Position numbers and translations under genes: made by a program. Below, one piece after another: positions 16,655 to 25,017 of a stretch of 33,395 bases of DNA. Numbering within the stretch: the stretch's first letter is position 1; the number at the start of each line of letters is the position of its first letter. The notes beneath the pieces were generated by a model that was not told the DNA's origin, made no database searches, and worked only from the letters and a program-made list of their open reading frames with translations. The stretch comes from Clostridia bacterium. Its GTDB lineage: Bacteria > Bacillota > Clostridia > Christensenellales > Aristaeellaceae. The DNA lies in contig JAFRNK010000094.1 in assembly GCA_017430225.1 (NCBI GenBank), positions 1-33,395 on the forward strand. The letters run 5' to 3'.

Positions 16655-16683
16655 TTTACAATTCAACTGACTTGTGATAGAAT
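16655..16683 (+). promoter_or_regulatory. Promoter of the ytf sugar transporter operon
   Basis: TTTACA (16655-16660) and TAGAAT (16678-16683) are 17 bases apart in an A/T-rich stretch. Transcription would start near 16690, about 42 bases before ytfQ. I found no clear operator. Confidence 0.65.
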
Positions 16684-16731
16684 AATATTAAATGCGGGAA
16701 ACCCGCAAAAATAGAATGGAGGTACTTTATC

Positions 16732-17724
16732 ATGAAGAAACTCTTGGCTCTTGTTCTGGCGATGGTGATGGTTATGACCGCCGTCTCCGCTCTGGCTGAC
16801 ACTTTCAAGGTCGCCTTCTCCCAGATCGGTCAGGAATCTGACTGGCGTACCGCGAACACCGACAGCATCAAGAATGATGTTGGAGGACACGAAGGCTGGG
16901 AACTGATTTATGACGATGCTCAGCAGAAGCAGGAAAATCAGATCAAAGCACTGCGCAACTTCATCACCCAGGGCGTCGACGTGATCCTCTTCACTGGCGT
17001 TGTTTCCACTGGTTGGGAAGAAGTGCTGAAGGAAGTCAATGCTGAAGAAATCCCGCTGATCCTGGTCGACCGTATGCCTGACTGCATCAACGAGATCGAA
17101 TACGCTGCCGCTTTCGGTGGTGACTTCGTCGAAGAAGGCCGCCGTCAGACTGCATGGGCCGGCGAATACCTGAAGGCTCAGGGCCGTGGTGATGAAGAAG
17201 TCAACGTAGTCATCATGGAAGGCACCACCGGCGCTGACGCGCAGGTTGGCCGTACCAAGGGCAACCTGGCTGGCCTGGAAGCTTATCCGAATATGAAAGT
17301 TATCGCTCAGCAGAGCGGTAACTTCACCCGCGCTGAAGGCCAAGCCCTGATGGAGAGCTGGCTGAAGTCCTACGACAAGATCGACATCCTGATCGCTCAG
17401 AATGACGATATGGCTCTGGGTGCCATCGACGCCATCAAAGGCGCCGGCAAAGTGCCTGGCAAGGACATCATCATCGTTGGCTGCGACTCCGTTAAGGCTG
17501 CTTTCGACGCCATCGTTGCGGGCGAAATGAACGCCACCATCGAGTGCACTCCTCTGTATGGTCCCTTCGTTGTGGATGCCATCGAGAAGCTGCAGGCTGG
17601 TGAGACCATGTCCAAGACCCTGCTCCACCCCGAAGAGGGCGTCTATGACATGGATGGCGGCATCGACCTGGGCACTGTCGTGTCTGTGAAGGCCGCTGAT
17701 GTCATCGATCAGCGTCAGTATTAA
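16732..17724 (+). CDS. ytfQ: Galactofuranose-type sugar ABC transporter, substrate-binding protein
   Basis: This 330-aa exported periplasmic-binding-protein-like receptor resembles E. coli YtfQ, which binds galactofuranose. Shared segments include FSQIGQESDWR (compare FSQVGSESGWR), QQKQENQIKA, VVSTGWE, QSGNFTRAEG, NDDMALGAIDAIK and GKDI. The signal peptide (residues 1-22) ends in ALA|DT, a type I peptidase site, and has no lipobox cysteine, unusual for a Gram-positive binding protein. A GGAGGTAC ribosome site precedes the ATG. Codon choice (many GCT, GGT, CGT) looks more biased than in the following genes, suggesting high expression. A strong hairpin separates it from ytfR. The sugar could be another furanose. 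Confidence 0.9.
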   Translation: MKKLLALVLAMVMVMTAVSALADTFKVAFSQIGQESDWRTANTDSIKNDVGGHEGWELIYDDAQQKQENQIKALRNFITQGVDVILFTGVVSTGWEEVLKEVNAEEIPLILVDRMPDCINEIEYAAAFGGDFVEEGRRQTAWAGEYLKAQGRGDEEVNVVIMEGTTGADAQVGRTKGNLAGLEAYPNMKVIAQQSGNFTRAEGQALMESWLKSYDKIDILIAQNDDMALGAIDAIKGAGKVPGKDIIIVGCDSVKAAFDAIVAGEMNATIECTPLYGPFVVDAIEKLQAGETMSKTLLHPEEGVYDMDGGIDLGTVVSVKAADVIDQRQY

Positions 17725-17768
17725 TCTGAACTGAATACCCCCGGGCTGGTTCTACCAAACAGTCCACT

Positions 17769-17806
17769 GGCAGGGCGGATGGGCGACTTTCCGCCCTGCC
17801 TTTTCT
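17769..17806 (+). terminator. Strong intra-operon hairpin after ytfQ
   Basis: A perfect 11-bp stem, GGCAGGGCGGA (17769-17779) with TCCGCCCTGCC (17790-17800), and a 10-base loop are followed by TTTTCTT. Inference: partial termination, or 3'-end protection, makes the binding-protein message more abundant than the rest of the operon. Confidence 0.8.
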
Positions 17807-17873
17807 TAAACAGCACCTGACCTTCAGCGCCATCGGCGCAAAACAGACATGAGGGCCAGAAGGAGGGATCTCT

Positions 17874-19397
17874 TTGCCGGAAAACAACCTGCTTGAAATG
17901 AAGCAAATCGAAATCCTGTTCCCAGGCGTAAAAGCGCTGGATAAAGTGGATTTTTCACTGCGTGCGGGTGAAATTCATTCTCTGCTGGGCGAAAACGGCG
18001 CCGGAAAATCCACGCTGATCAAATGCCTGACAGGCGTGCACCGCATGGACACCGGCACAATCACTCTGCAGGGCAAAGAGATACACCCGCAGAGCCCGCA
18101 GCATGCGATGGAACTGGGCATTTCCACCGTGTATCAGGAAGTCAACCTATGTCCGAACTTGACGGTGGCAGAAAATATTTTTGTCGGCCGTCAGCCAATG
18201 CGCCATGGCCAAATCGACTGGCGCACCATTACCAAGCGGGCAAAAGAGCTGATGGCCCGCTTCCACCTGAATATCGACGTATCCCGCCCGCTGTCCTTCT
18301 ACTCGACAGCCATCCAGCAGATGGTAGCTATCGCCCGCGCCGTGGATATTAAGGCCAAAATTCTGATCCTAGATGAGCCCACATCCTCTCTGGATGACAA
18401 CGAAGTACAACTGCTGTTCGGCGTTATGCGCGAACTGAAAGCGGAAGGCATGGGGATCATTTTCATCACCCACTTCCTGGATCAGGTATTCGCTATCAGC
18501 GACCGCCTGACCATCCTGCGCAACGGCCATCTGGTAGGCTCTTTTGATATCAGCGAAATCAGCAAGGTTGAACTGGTAACCCAGATGATAGGCAAGGATA
18601 TGAACACCATTTTCAACCTGCGACGCGCCGATGTAGCGCCTGATGCGCCATTCATGCTCACCGCCTCGCATATCGGGGCACCGGGACAGGTAAACGATAT
18701 TTCCATAACGCTGAAAAAAGGCGAACTGATCGGTTTTGCAGGCCTGCTGGGCAGCGGACGCACAGAAACCGCTGAATTGCTGTTCGGCGCTACACGCATG
18801 ACCTCTGGACAGATGGAATTGGACGGCAAGCAGACAGACATAAAAAAGCCGTACGATGCGCTGATGCGCGGCATGGCATTCTGTCCGGAAGACCGTAAGC
18901 GTGACGGCATTATCGGTGATTTAAGTATCCGTGAGAATATTTCGCTGGCCGTACAGGCCCGGAGAGGTTTCCTGCATCCCCTGAGTCTGAAGGAACAGAA
19001 CCGGCTGGCAGATAAATATATTGAAGCACTGGGCATAGCGACGCCTGATGCCGAAAAGAAGATCGGCGAACTCTCAGGCGGCAATCAGCAAAAAGTTATT
19101 CTGGCACGCTGGATGGCTACTGATCCCAAGGTGCTGATTCTGGACGAACCCACACGTGGTATTGACATCGGCGCAAAGGCAGAAATCCAGCGCCTGATGC
19201 TGGAAATGTGCGGCAACGGCGTTTCAGTCATTTTCATCAGTTCAGAACTGGATGAAATCATCCGCTGTTCGAACCGCATCATTGTCATGCGTGACCGTGA
19301 AAAGGTAGCCGAATTGGATGGCGAGACCTGCACACAGGAAAAGATCCTTTCAATTATAGCTGAAGGCGCAGCAACGGCAGGAGGTGAAGCCCAATGA
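17874..19397 (+). CDS. ytfR: Galactofuranose-type sugar ABC transporter, tandem ATPase
   Basis: This 507-aa protein has two fused ABC ATPase domains, as in all sugar importers of this type. Domain 1 has Walker A GENGAGKST (39-47), a degenerate signature YSTAIQQ (143-149) and Walker B ILILDEPTSSLD. Domain 2 has a degenerate Walker A (GLLGSGRTE), the signature LSGGNQQK (400-407) and VLILDEPTRGID. The degeneracy of each half is normal for the family. FFPGVKAL-like and STVYQEVNL segments match E. coli YtfR closely. It starts with TTG after AAGGAGGG. Its 3' end overlaps ytfT in an ATGA arrangement. Confidence 0.93.
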   Translation: MPENNLLEMKQIEILFPGVKALDKVDFSLRAGEIHSLLGENGAGKSTLIKCLTGVHRMDTGTITLQGKEIHPQSPQHAMELGISTVYQEVNLCPNLTVAENIFVGRQPMRHGQIDWRTITKRAKELMARFHLNIDVSRPLSFYSTAIQQMVAIARAVDIKAKILILDEPTSSLDDNEVQLLFGVMRELKAEGMGIIFITHFLDQVFAISDRLTILRNGHLVGSFDISEISKVELVTQMIGKDMNTIFNLRRADVAPDAPFMLTASHIGAPGQVNDISITLKKGELIGFAGLLGSGRTETAELLFGATRMTSGQMELDGKQTDIKKPYDALMRGMAFCPEDRKRDGIIGDLSIRENISLAVQARRGFLHPLSLKEQNRLADKYIEALGIATPDAEKKIGELSGGNQQKVILARWMATDPKVLILDEPTRGIDIGAKAEIQRLMLEMCGNGVSVIFISSELDEIIRCSNRIIVMRDREKVAELDGETCTQEKILSIIAEGAATAGGEAQ

Positions 19398-20467
19398 AGA
19401 AGAGATTCGATTTTTCAACGCTGGCACGATCCAAGGTGACTTGGGCCGTGGTAGCGGAAGCGCTCATCCTGTTGGTCTGCCTGTTTGTGCGTCCAGACTT
19501 CTTCAAAATCAGTTACCAGCCTACTACCGGCATGCTATATGGCAACCTGATTGACATCGTGAACCGCTCCAGTGAAATTACCATCATCGCCATGGGCATG
19601 ACGCTGGTTATCGCACTGGGCGGAACCGACCTGTCTGTCGGCGCGCTGGTGGCAGTATCCGGCGCAATCGCGCTGAAATTCCTCCGCTGGGATGTAACGA
19701 TTTACAATACTCCCGGTGATTACACAGTTTATCCTTTCATCCTCGTCCTGTTTGTGCCCCTGATCGTGTGCACACTGATGGGACTTTTCAACGGCTTTCT
19801 GATTGCCAAGGGCGATATCCAGCCGATTATTGCCACCCTGATCCTGATGGTATGCGGGCGCGGCATCGCTCAGATCCTGACCAACGGCAAGCAGTTTACC
19901 ACACAATACTCCCCCTTCCGTGTAATCGGTCAGGGCAGTCTCTTTTTCCTGCCGATGCCGATCATCATCACAGCAGTCGTGATAGCGCTGGTTGTGTTGT
20001 TTGTACGTAAGACAGCCTTCGGCACATTCGTTGAAGCTGTCGGTATCAACCGAAAAGCCAGCCGTCTTTCAGGCATCAATGCTCAGATGATCATCTTCAT
20101 CGTATTTGCGCTGACCGGTTTCCTGTCCGGTATTTCGGGCCTAATTTATTCAAGCCGAATCATGTCCAACGATTCCAATAACGCAGGTTTGAACTTTGAA
20201 ATGGACGCCATCCTCGCGGTCGTCATCGGCGGCACCAGCATGACAGGCGGCAAGTTCAGTCTGCTGGGCACAGTGCTTGGTTCCATCATCATCCGTACCA
20301 TTGTGACGCTGGTCTACTATTTCGGCATCGCTTCTGAAGCTACCATGGCATTCAAGGCCGTCATTATCGCGGTCGTCATCGTGCTCCAGTCTGAGCCTGT
20401 GCGGAACTACTTCGCCAAGCGCGGCAAGGCGAAAGCAATGCTTGCGAATGGAGGTATGCGCGGATGA
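19394..20467 (+). CDS. ytfT: Galactofuranose-type sugar ABC transporter, permease 1
   Basis: A 357-aa integral membrane protein of the BPD_transp_2 family with about nine or ten hydrophobic segments. The family signature ALGGTDLSVGALVAVSGAI lies near residue 74, and the conserved AVVIGGTSMTGGKFSLLGT near 275. It forms the pore with YjfF, powered by YtfR. AGGAGGTGA precedes its ATG. It overlaps both ytfR and yjfF by 4 bases, so the subunits are translationally coupled. Confidence 0.92.
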   Translation: MKKRFDFSTLARSKVTWAVVAEALILLVCLFVRPDFFKISYQPTTGMLYGNLIDIVNRSSEITIIAMGMTLVIALGGTDLSVGALVAVSGAIALKFLRWDVTIYNTPGDYTVYPFILVLFVPLIVCTLMGLFNGFLIAKGDIQPIIATLILMVCGRGIAQILTNGKQFTTQYSPFRVIGQGSLFFLPMPIIITAVVIALVVLFVRKTAFGTFVEAVGINRKASRLSGINAQMIIFIVFALTGFLSGISGLIYSSRIMSNDSNNAGLNFEMDAILAVVIGGTSMTGGKFSLLGTVLGSIIIRTIVTLVYYFGIASEATMAFKAVIIAVVIVLQSEPVRNYFAKRGKAKAMLANGGMRG

Positions 20468-21540
20468 AGAAGAATCAGTATATCGGCCGTCAGAGCATGA
20501 TAAGCCGCATCTTGAATCCTAAGTTCATCATGGTGTATGCCACCATCGCACTTTTTCTGATTATTTATCTGTTCGGTGCGCTCGCGTACGGCAACAAAGG
20601 CTTTACTACACTTCGTACCTTTACCAACCTGTTTGTTGACAATGCCTATTATGGCATCTCCGCAGTCGGCATGACCATGGTTCTGATCACCGGCGGCATC
20701 GACCTGTCAGTCGGCGCTGTAGCCTCCCTGACGGGCATGTTTATTGCCTATGGCACCTCGGTGCTCGGGCTGCATCCCTTGATCTGCATCGTATTCTCCA
20801 TGATCGTCGGCGTGGGACTCGGCCTGCTGATGGGCTGGGTCATTCATTACCTAAATGTTCCGCCCTTCATTACAACACTGACCGGCATGTTCCTTGCGCG
20901 CGGCGTCTGCTCGCTGATCAGCCGTGAATCCATTGAGATCAAACACGCAATGATCGATGCGCTGTCCGGATGGCGTGTCAACTTCATGCACCTCAAGGAC
21001 GGCCAGTGGGTAAAAGTCAAGCCAACAGCGTTTATCAATTTCAACGTCCTCCTGTTTATCGCTGTATTACTGGTAGGCATGTACCTGCTGCAGCGTACAC
21101 GTTTCGGCCGCAATATCTACGCAATCGGCGGCAATGAGCAGAGCGCCAAACTGATGGGCCTGCCCGTAGGAAAAACCAAAGTGCTGGTTTATGGCTTCAA
21201 TGGTATGTGTTCCGTACTGGCCGGTATCGCCTACGCCCTATATGTCAAGAGCGGATGGAATCTCTCCCTACAGGGTGCTGAACTGGATGTCATCACCTGC
21301 GCCGTCATCGGCGGCACACTGCTCACCGGCGGCGTCGGATATATGATCGGTACCCTGTTCGGTGTACTATTAAAGTCCATTATTCCCGCACTAATCACTT
21401 TCAACGGCAATCTGCTCTCCTGGTGGGGTAAAATTGCCACCGGTTTGCTGCTTCTGCTGTTCATCCTCATCCAAAAGATCGTGGTCAGTTCTTCCGGTGC
21501 GAACAAGATGAAGAGCAAAGCAAAAGTCACCAAAGAATAA
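20464..21540 (+). CDS. yjfF: Galactofuranose-type sugar ABC transporter, permease 2
   Basis: A 358-aa permease, paralogous to the preceding one. The signature LITGGIDLSVGAVASLTG lies near residue 75, AIGGNEQSAKLMGLPVGKTK near 220 and AVIGGTLLTGGVGYMIGTL near 280. Two permeases with one tandem ATPase are diagnostic of the YtfQRT-YjfF arrangement. The ATG overlaps the ytfT stop, and GGAGGT lies just upstream. A hairpin follows 20 bases after the stop. Confidence 0.92.
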   Translation: MKKNQYIGRQSMISRILNPKFIMVYATIALFLIIYLFGALAYGNKGFTTLRTFTNLFVDNAYYGISAVGMTMVLITGGIDLSVGAVASLTGMFIAYGTSVLGLHPLICIVFSMIVGVGLGLLMGWVIHYLNVPPFITTLTGMFLARGVCSLISRESIEIKHAMIDALSGWRVNFMHLKDGQWVKVKPTAFINFNVLLFIAVLLVGMYLLQRTRFGRNIYAIGGNEQSAKLMGLPVGKTKVLVYGFNGMCSVLAGIAYALYVKSGWNLSLQGAELDVITCAVIGGTLLTGGVGYMIGTLFGVLLKSIIPALITFNGNLLSWWGKIATGLLLLLFILIQKIVVSSSGANKMKSKAKVTKE

Positions 21541-21560
21541 AGCTGCTCCGAATATTAAAT

Positions 21561-21584
21561 AGTGCCGCCCTAACAGGCGGCACT
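21561..21584. terminator. Hairpin between convergent yjfF and ABC-2 genes
   Basis: A perfect 9-bp stem, AGTGCCGCC (21561-21569) with GGCGGCACT (21576-21584), has a 6-base loop. T tracts on both sides are poor, but its position between converging operons supports a two-way terminator. Confidence 0.6.
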
Positions 21585-21622
21585 GCTGTTATGATTGACA
21601 GTAATTCAAATCGATATTACGC

Positions 21623-22366
21623 TTACACGCTCAGATGCCTGTCCATCAGCATCGCCGTCGCCAGGTACATGAGCACGGAGAAGCCAATCGCGATCGCGGC
21701 GTCCCAGTAGAAGGCCGGGATCCAGGACATATTCCGGGTGCAGACCTGCTGCAGGGACGTCACTCCCCAGTTGATCAGGATGAAGAGCAGCAGGGCGATC
21801 CAGCCGTTGTGCTTTTTGCCGTTTAGCAGGCAGGTCGCGACCACGTCCGCCAGGTAAGCGGTCATGACCGTGGACAGCCAACCGCAGAGGAAACTGACCG
21901 TCAGCGCGAGGAACAGCCGCCAATCGAGCGTTGTCTCGATCCTGAGCTGCTTCATCAGGTCGGTCACGAATTCCATGAGCTGGTCCAGCTGGCCGTAGTG
22001 CCCGAAGAGCAGCGTCACGTCCAGGACGCCCAGCACGAAGAAGAACGCGCCTGCCACGAAGATCGACAGTCCGTTTTCGATGACCTTGCCGCCCAGGATC
22101 TTATAGCAGCTGTTCGGCGTCATGTAAAGCATATAGCCCTGCTTGGTGTTCATGTCCTGGTGCATGGTCAGAATGCTCTGAATGCCGATAAACAGGATCC
22201 CGCCGAAAGCGAGGAAGGTCAGAAACACGGCAGAAATGCCGGTGAAATTCTCCTTATCCAGGTACAGGCTGATCAGGAAGGCCAGCTCCATGCAGGCCGT
22301 GATGACCAGGATAATCAGTTTCGTGCTCCAGGTTTTCCTGAATTCATATTTGATCAGGTTCTTCAT
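21623..22366 (-). CDS. ABC-2 type permease subunit
   Basis: A 247-aa membrane protein with about six hydrophobic segments (for example ILVITACMELAFLISLYL and ALLLFILINWGV) and an amphipathic N-terminus (MKNLIKYEFRKTW) typical of ABC-2 exporter permeases. Its ATG overlaps the stop of the ATPase gene (22363-22366), so the two form one transporter. The substrate is unknown. The link to a YtrA-type regulator suggests a role in cell-envelope stress or peptide export. Confidence 0.8.
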   Translation of the reverse strand: MKNLIKYEFRKTWSTKLIILVITACMELAFLISLYLDKENFTGISAVFLTFLAFGGILFIGIQSILTMHQDMNTKQGYMLYMTPNSCYKILGGKVIENGLSIFVAGAFFFVLGVLDVTLLFGHYGQLDQLMEFVTDLMKQLRIETTLDWRLFLALTVSFLCGWLSTVMTAYLADVVATCLLNGKKHNGWIALLLFILINWGVTSLQQVCTRNMSWIPAFYWDAAIAIGFSVLMYLATAMLMDRHLSV

Positions 22367-23070
22367 GCTTCCGCACCTCCCTGCATACCGTAGATCTGTC
22401 TGTATTCGTCCGCGATGGAGCAGCCGTTCTCGATGCGCTCCGTCTCGATATCAACTTCCTTGACCAGTTTCCCGCTGCGTATGAAAACCGCACGGTCCGC
22501 GATCGTTTCCATTTCCTCGACCAGGTGGCTGGACATCAGGAGCAGCTTGTCCGGGGAAGCCGCCGCGATGATCGCTTCCTTGATCCGGTCGCGCGCGAGC
22601 AGGTCGATGCCGTTGAAGGGCTCGTCGAGCATCCATACTGTGGCGTCCCTCGCGAGTGTGACCGCGATCTTGGCTTTCGCCATCATACCGGAAGAAAGAT
22701 TCTTGATCTTCATGCTTTCGTCCAGTTCGAAACTGTTGAGCAGTTCCGCATACCGCATCATCGAGAAATCCGTGAAGAAATCCTCGTAATAGCGTCCGAC
22801 GTCCCTGAGCGACATCCAGGTGTAGAAATAAGGTTCCGTGGACATATAGGCGATATGCGCGCGGCTGTTCACACCGACCGGCTCACCTTCGAACTTGACG
22901 ACTCCGCTCGTGGGCTTGCACAGACCCGCGGCCATTTTCATCCAGGTCGTCTTGCCGCTGCCGTTCGGGCCGAGCATCGCGTAGATATGGCCCTGTTCCA
23001 GCGACAGGCTCACCTGATCGACCGCCTTCGTCGCTCCGAATACTTTGGTTACTTCTTCACTTTTCAGCAT
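22363..23070 (-). CDS. ABC transporter ATP-binding protein
   Basis: A 235-aa ATPase that energises the adjacent ABC-2 permease. Walker A is GPNGSGKTT (34-42), the signature is the variant LSSGM, and Walker B is VWMLDEPFNGID. At the Q-loop the sequence reads YMSTEPYFY, where most relatives have Gln, an unusual but not necessarily inactivating change. ATG 23070 is chosen because AGGAGG lies 6 bases before it; the in-frame ATG 23076 directly abuts that site. It overlaps the GntR gene by 14 bases. Confidence 0.92.
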   Translation of the reverse strand: MLKSEEVTKVFGATKAVDQVSLSLEQGHIYAMLGPNGSGKTTWMKMAAGLCKPTSGVVKFEGEPVGVNSRAHIAYMSTEPYFYTWMSLRDVGRYYEDFFTDFSMMRYAELLNSFELDESMKIKNLSSGMMAKAKIAVTLARDATVWMLDEPFNGIDLLARDRIKEAIIAAASPDKLLLMSSHLVEEMETIADRAVFIRSGKLVKEVDIETERIENGCSIADEYRQIYGMQGGAEA

Positions 23071-23422
23071 ATGCATCCTCCTGACTGATCATTTTCGCGG
23101 CTTCCTCCCGGCTGTAACCCAGGGAAGCCATTTTTTTGATATAATCTCCGACTGCCATCTGCGCCATCCGGGTGCGCAGTTCCGTAATCCGCTCCTGCGA
23201 TTCCGTGACATAGGTCCCCATGCCGCGGCGCATTTCCACCAGATTCTCTTTTTCAAGCTCCTGGTACACTCTCGCCGCTGTGTTGGGGTTGATTGTGTAC
23301 TGGAGCGCAAGCTCCCTCCCGCCTGGCAGTTTGGCGCCGGGGGGCAGCCTGTTCGTGACGATATCGGTCTTGATACAGGTCGCTACCTGCATCCAGATCG
23401 GGATGGCCGCATCGAACGTCAT
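23057..23422 (-). CDS. GntR-family regulator, YtrA subfamily
   Basis: A 121-aa repressor-type protein with an N-terminal winged helix (PIWMQVATCIKTDIVTNRL, then NPNTAARVYQELEKENLV near 46-63) and a short helical dimerisation tail, as in YtrA. YtrA regulators usually repress their own operon with ABC transporters and respond to envelope-active compounds. AAGGAGG precedes the ATG. It is the first gene of the operon, and a 32-bp inverted repeat covers its promoter. Confidence 0.9.
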   Translation of the reverse strand: MTFDAAIPIWMQVATCIKTDIVTNRLPPGAKLPGGRELALQYTINPNTAARVYQELEKENLVEMRRGMGTYVTESQERITELRTRMAQMAVGDYIKKMASLGYSREEAAKMISQEDAYAEK

Positions 23423-23441
23423 GACCTCTCGCCTCCTTGGT

Positions 23442-23488
23442 ACTTAGTGTACTGTGTACATAGTACACTAAGTTATTGGATATGTCAA
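23442..23488 (-). promoter_or_regulatory. Promoter and operator of the GntR/ABC-2 operon
   Basis: On the minus strand, TTGACA (23488-23483) and TACTAT (23465-23460) are 17 bases apart. An inverted repeat with perfect 12-bp arms, ACTTAGTGTACT (23442-23453) and AGTACACTAAGT (23462-23473), and an 8-base centre covers the -10 box and the start site. It is the probable operator of the adjacent regulator. Confidence 0.85.
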
Positions 23489-23563
23489 CCCCCTTTTTAC
23501 AGTTTTTCAAAAAAAATTACTGATCACCGGAAACTGCGCGCTTTCCCGCATGTTTGTCTCCGG

Positions 23564-23592
23564 TTGACAAGCACAGCGCAAACAAGTAAAAT
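23564..23592 (+). promoter_or_regulatory. Promoter of the secreted protein-murC-NlpC genes
   Basis: TTGACA (23564-23569) and TAAAAT (23587-23592) are 17 bases apart. Transcription would start near 23599, about 25 bases before the ATG at 23624. Confidence 0.75.
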
Positions 23593-23623
23593 ACATGATG
23601 CAACAGTATTCGGGAGGATGAGC

Positions 23624-25012
23624 ATGAGGAGCAGAATTCGGTGTCTGGCAATCCTGGCAGCAGTCATGCTTTTGCTGTCAAACGCGCAGGCGTCGGGTTT
23701 TGCTTTCGGCGATACTGCTGAAGAGAGTCTTCGTTCCGCCCCCGCATATCTTTTCGACCTGGAAGCAGCGCAGGCGCTGAAAAACCTGCCGGTATTCCAA
23801 GTATCATATGAAACAGATCAACTGGTCCTGACCTGCTCCGACAGCTTGCCTGACGGATGCGCGGCAGATTTCGCCATAGCAGACGGTGCGAAAATCGCTG
23901 CCGAAATCCGCGGCCAGACCCTGACGCTTCGGCAGCCCCCGGAGATATGCTGGCTGACACTCAGCTGGAAAGAAAGCGGTGCGGCGCTGACCGCGCAGTA
24001 TCTCATCCGAGTGGGCGGACACTGCGAAGTATGGAACGCAGCCGCTGACGACGGGCAGTATTATATTATAAGGAAGAACAGCGGCAATACCTACAGCCTG
24101 AGCTGCGAACTTGAAAACGTCAAAAGCACTACCCTGTATTATGATGCGGAAGGCCGGCTGATCAGCTGCGTCATGCTGGGCGACCATCGCGGGAATGCCC
24201 CGCTGCCGCTGACGCTGCAGTACAATGCCTACGGCTGCGCCGTGAGCATCACTGCCGCCGACCTGCAGCACACGTATACTTACAGCCGTCCCCAGGCCGC
24301 CTGGCACGACGAGTCCGGAAAACCGGCAAGAAACGAACAGCTCCCTGCCTTCGATCCCGCCGAGCATCCCTCCCCTGCCGCACGGAAACTGACCATCGGC
24401 GCGATCCACCGCTCTGAGAAAAAGGCGGGAATCGACCGCGCCGCCCTGCTGTCCGCGGCCCCGACTTTGAGCGAACTGAGCATTACCGAGGAAACAGTCA
24501 CTTTTCTCTCCGACGCGGACAATGCCTCGCTGACCGTGGACAGAGATACGTATTACGCCACAGCCCAGGGCACGCTGCGGCACGAAGGAACCGCATTCAT
24601 TGCCGAATCGGCAGATATCTACATCGATTCCAGAACCGAAATCACCCTGGAGCGCGGCAGCATGACCGCCGTGTACCAGGCTTCCACGCTCATGCGCCTG
24701 ACAGACAGCGCCAAGGGCATCACGCTGACGGCAGACGGAATTCTGACATATGAAACCGACGCCGTCACCGCGGTATACAACGCGCGGGGCAACCTTACCG
24801 AAGCGAGAATACACAGCGCTGACGGCGCACTGCTGACCTATAACCGGCAGGGCAGGCTGATTGGCTGGGCAATGGACGAATACAGCTGGAGCAAAGACAG
24901 CGGTTGGCGTACCACCGCCGTCAACGAAAAGGGCAATATCATCCACCCGGCGGTCAAACAGCCCGCCGCTGTTAATCTGAAAAACTATCCTGCAATCACG
25001 ACAGAGGAGTGA
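23624..25012 (+). CDS. Secreted protein with YD-repeat-like motifs, unknown function
   Basis: A 462-aa protein with a clear signal peptide (MRSRIRCLAILAAVMLLLSN) and a type I cleavage site, AQA|SG, after residue 23. The mature part seems beta-rich. YD/RHS-like units recur: YYDAEGRLISCVML near 172, YNAYGCAVSI near 200, and YNARGNLTEARIHSADGALL followed by YNRQGRLIGWAM around 385-418. No wall anchor or catalytic motif is visible. ATG 23624 is chosen because GGGAGG lies 6 bases upstream; the frame stays open far upstream through the divergent operon, which is coincidence. It is the first gene before murC, with a gap of 5 bases, so an envelope role is plausible but unproved. Confidence 0.8.
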   Translation: MRSRIRCLAILAAVMLLLSNAQASGFAFGDTAEESLRSAPAYLFDLEAAQALKNLPVFQVSYETDQLVLTCSDSLPDGCAADFAIADGAKIAAEIRGQTLTLRQPPEICWLTLSWKESGAALTAQYLIRVGGHCEVWNAAADDGQYYIIRKNSGNTYSLSCELENVKSTTLYYDAEGRLISCVMLGDHRGNAPLPLTLQYNAYGCAVSITAADLQHTYTYSRPQAAWHDESGKPARNEQLPAFDPAEHPSPAARKLTIGAIHRSEKKAGIDRAALLSAAPTLSELSITEETVTFLSDADNASLTVDRDTYYATAQGTLRHEGTAFIAESADIYIDSRTEITLERGSMTAVYQASTLMRLTDSAKGITLTADGILTYETDAVTAVYNARGNLTEARIHSADGALLTYNRQGRLIGWAMDEYSWSKDSGWRTTAVNEKGNIIHPAVKQPAAVNLKNYPAITTEE

Positions 25013-25017
25013 ACAGT

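Noticed and set aside
23045-23623. Long N-terminal extension of the secreted YD-motif protein
   Set aside because: It would run through the divergent regulator gene and its promoter. The signal peptide and ribosome site place the start at 23624.
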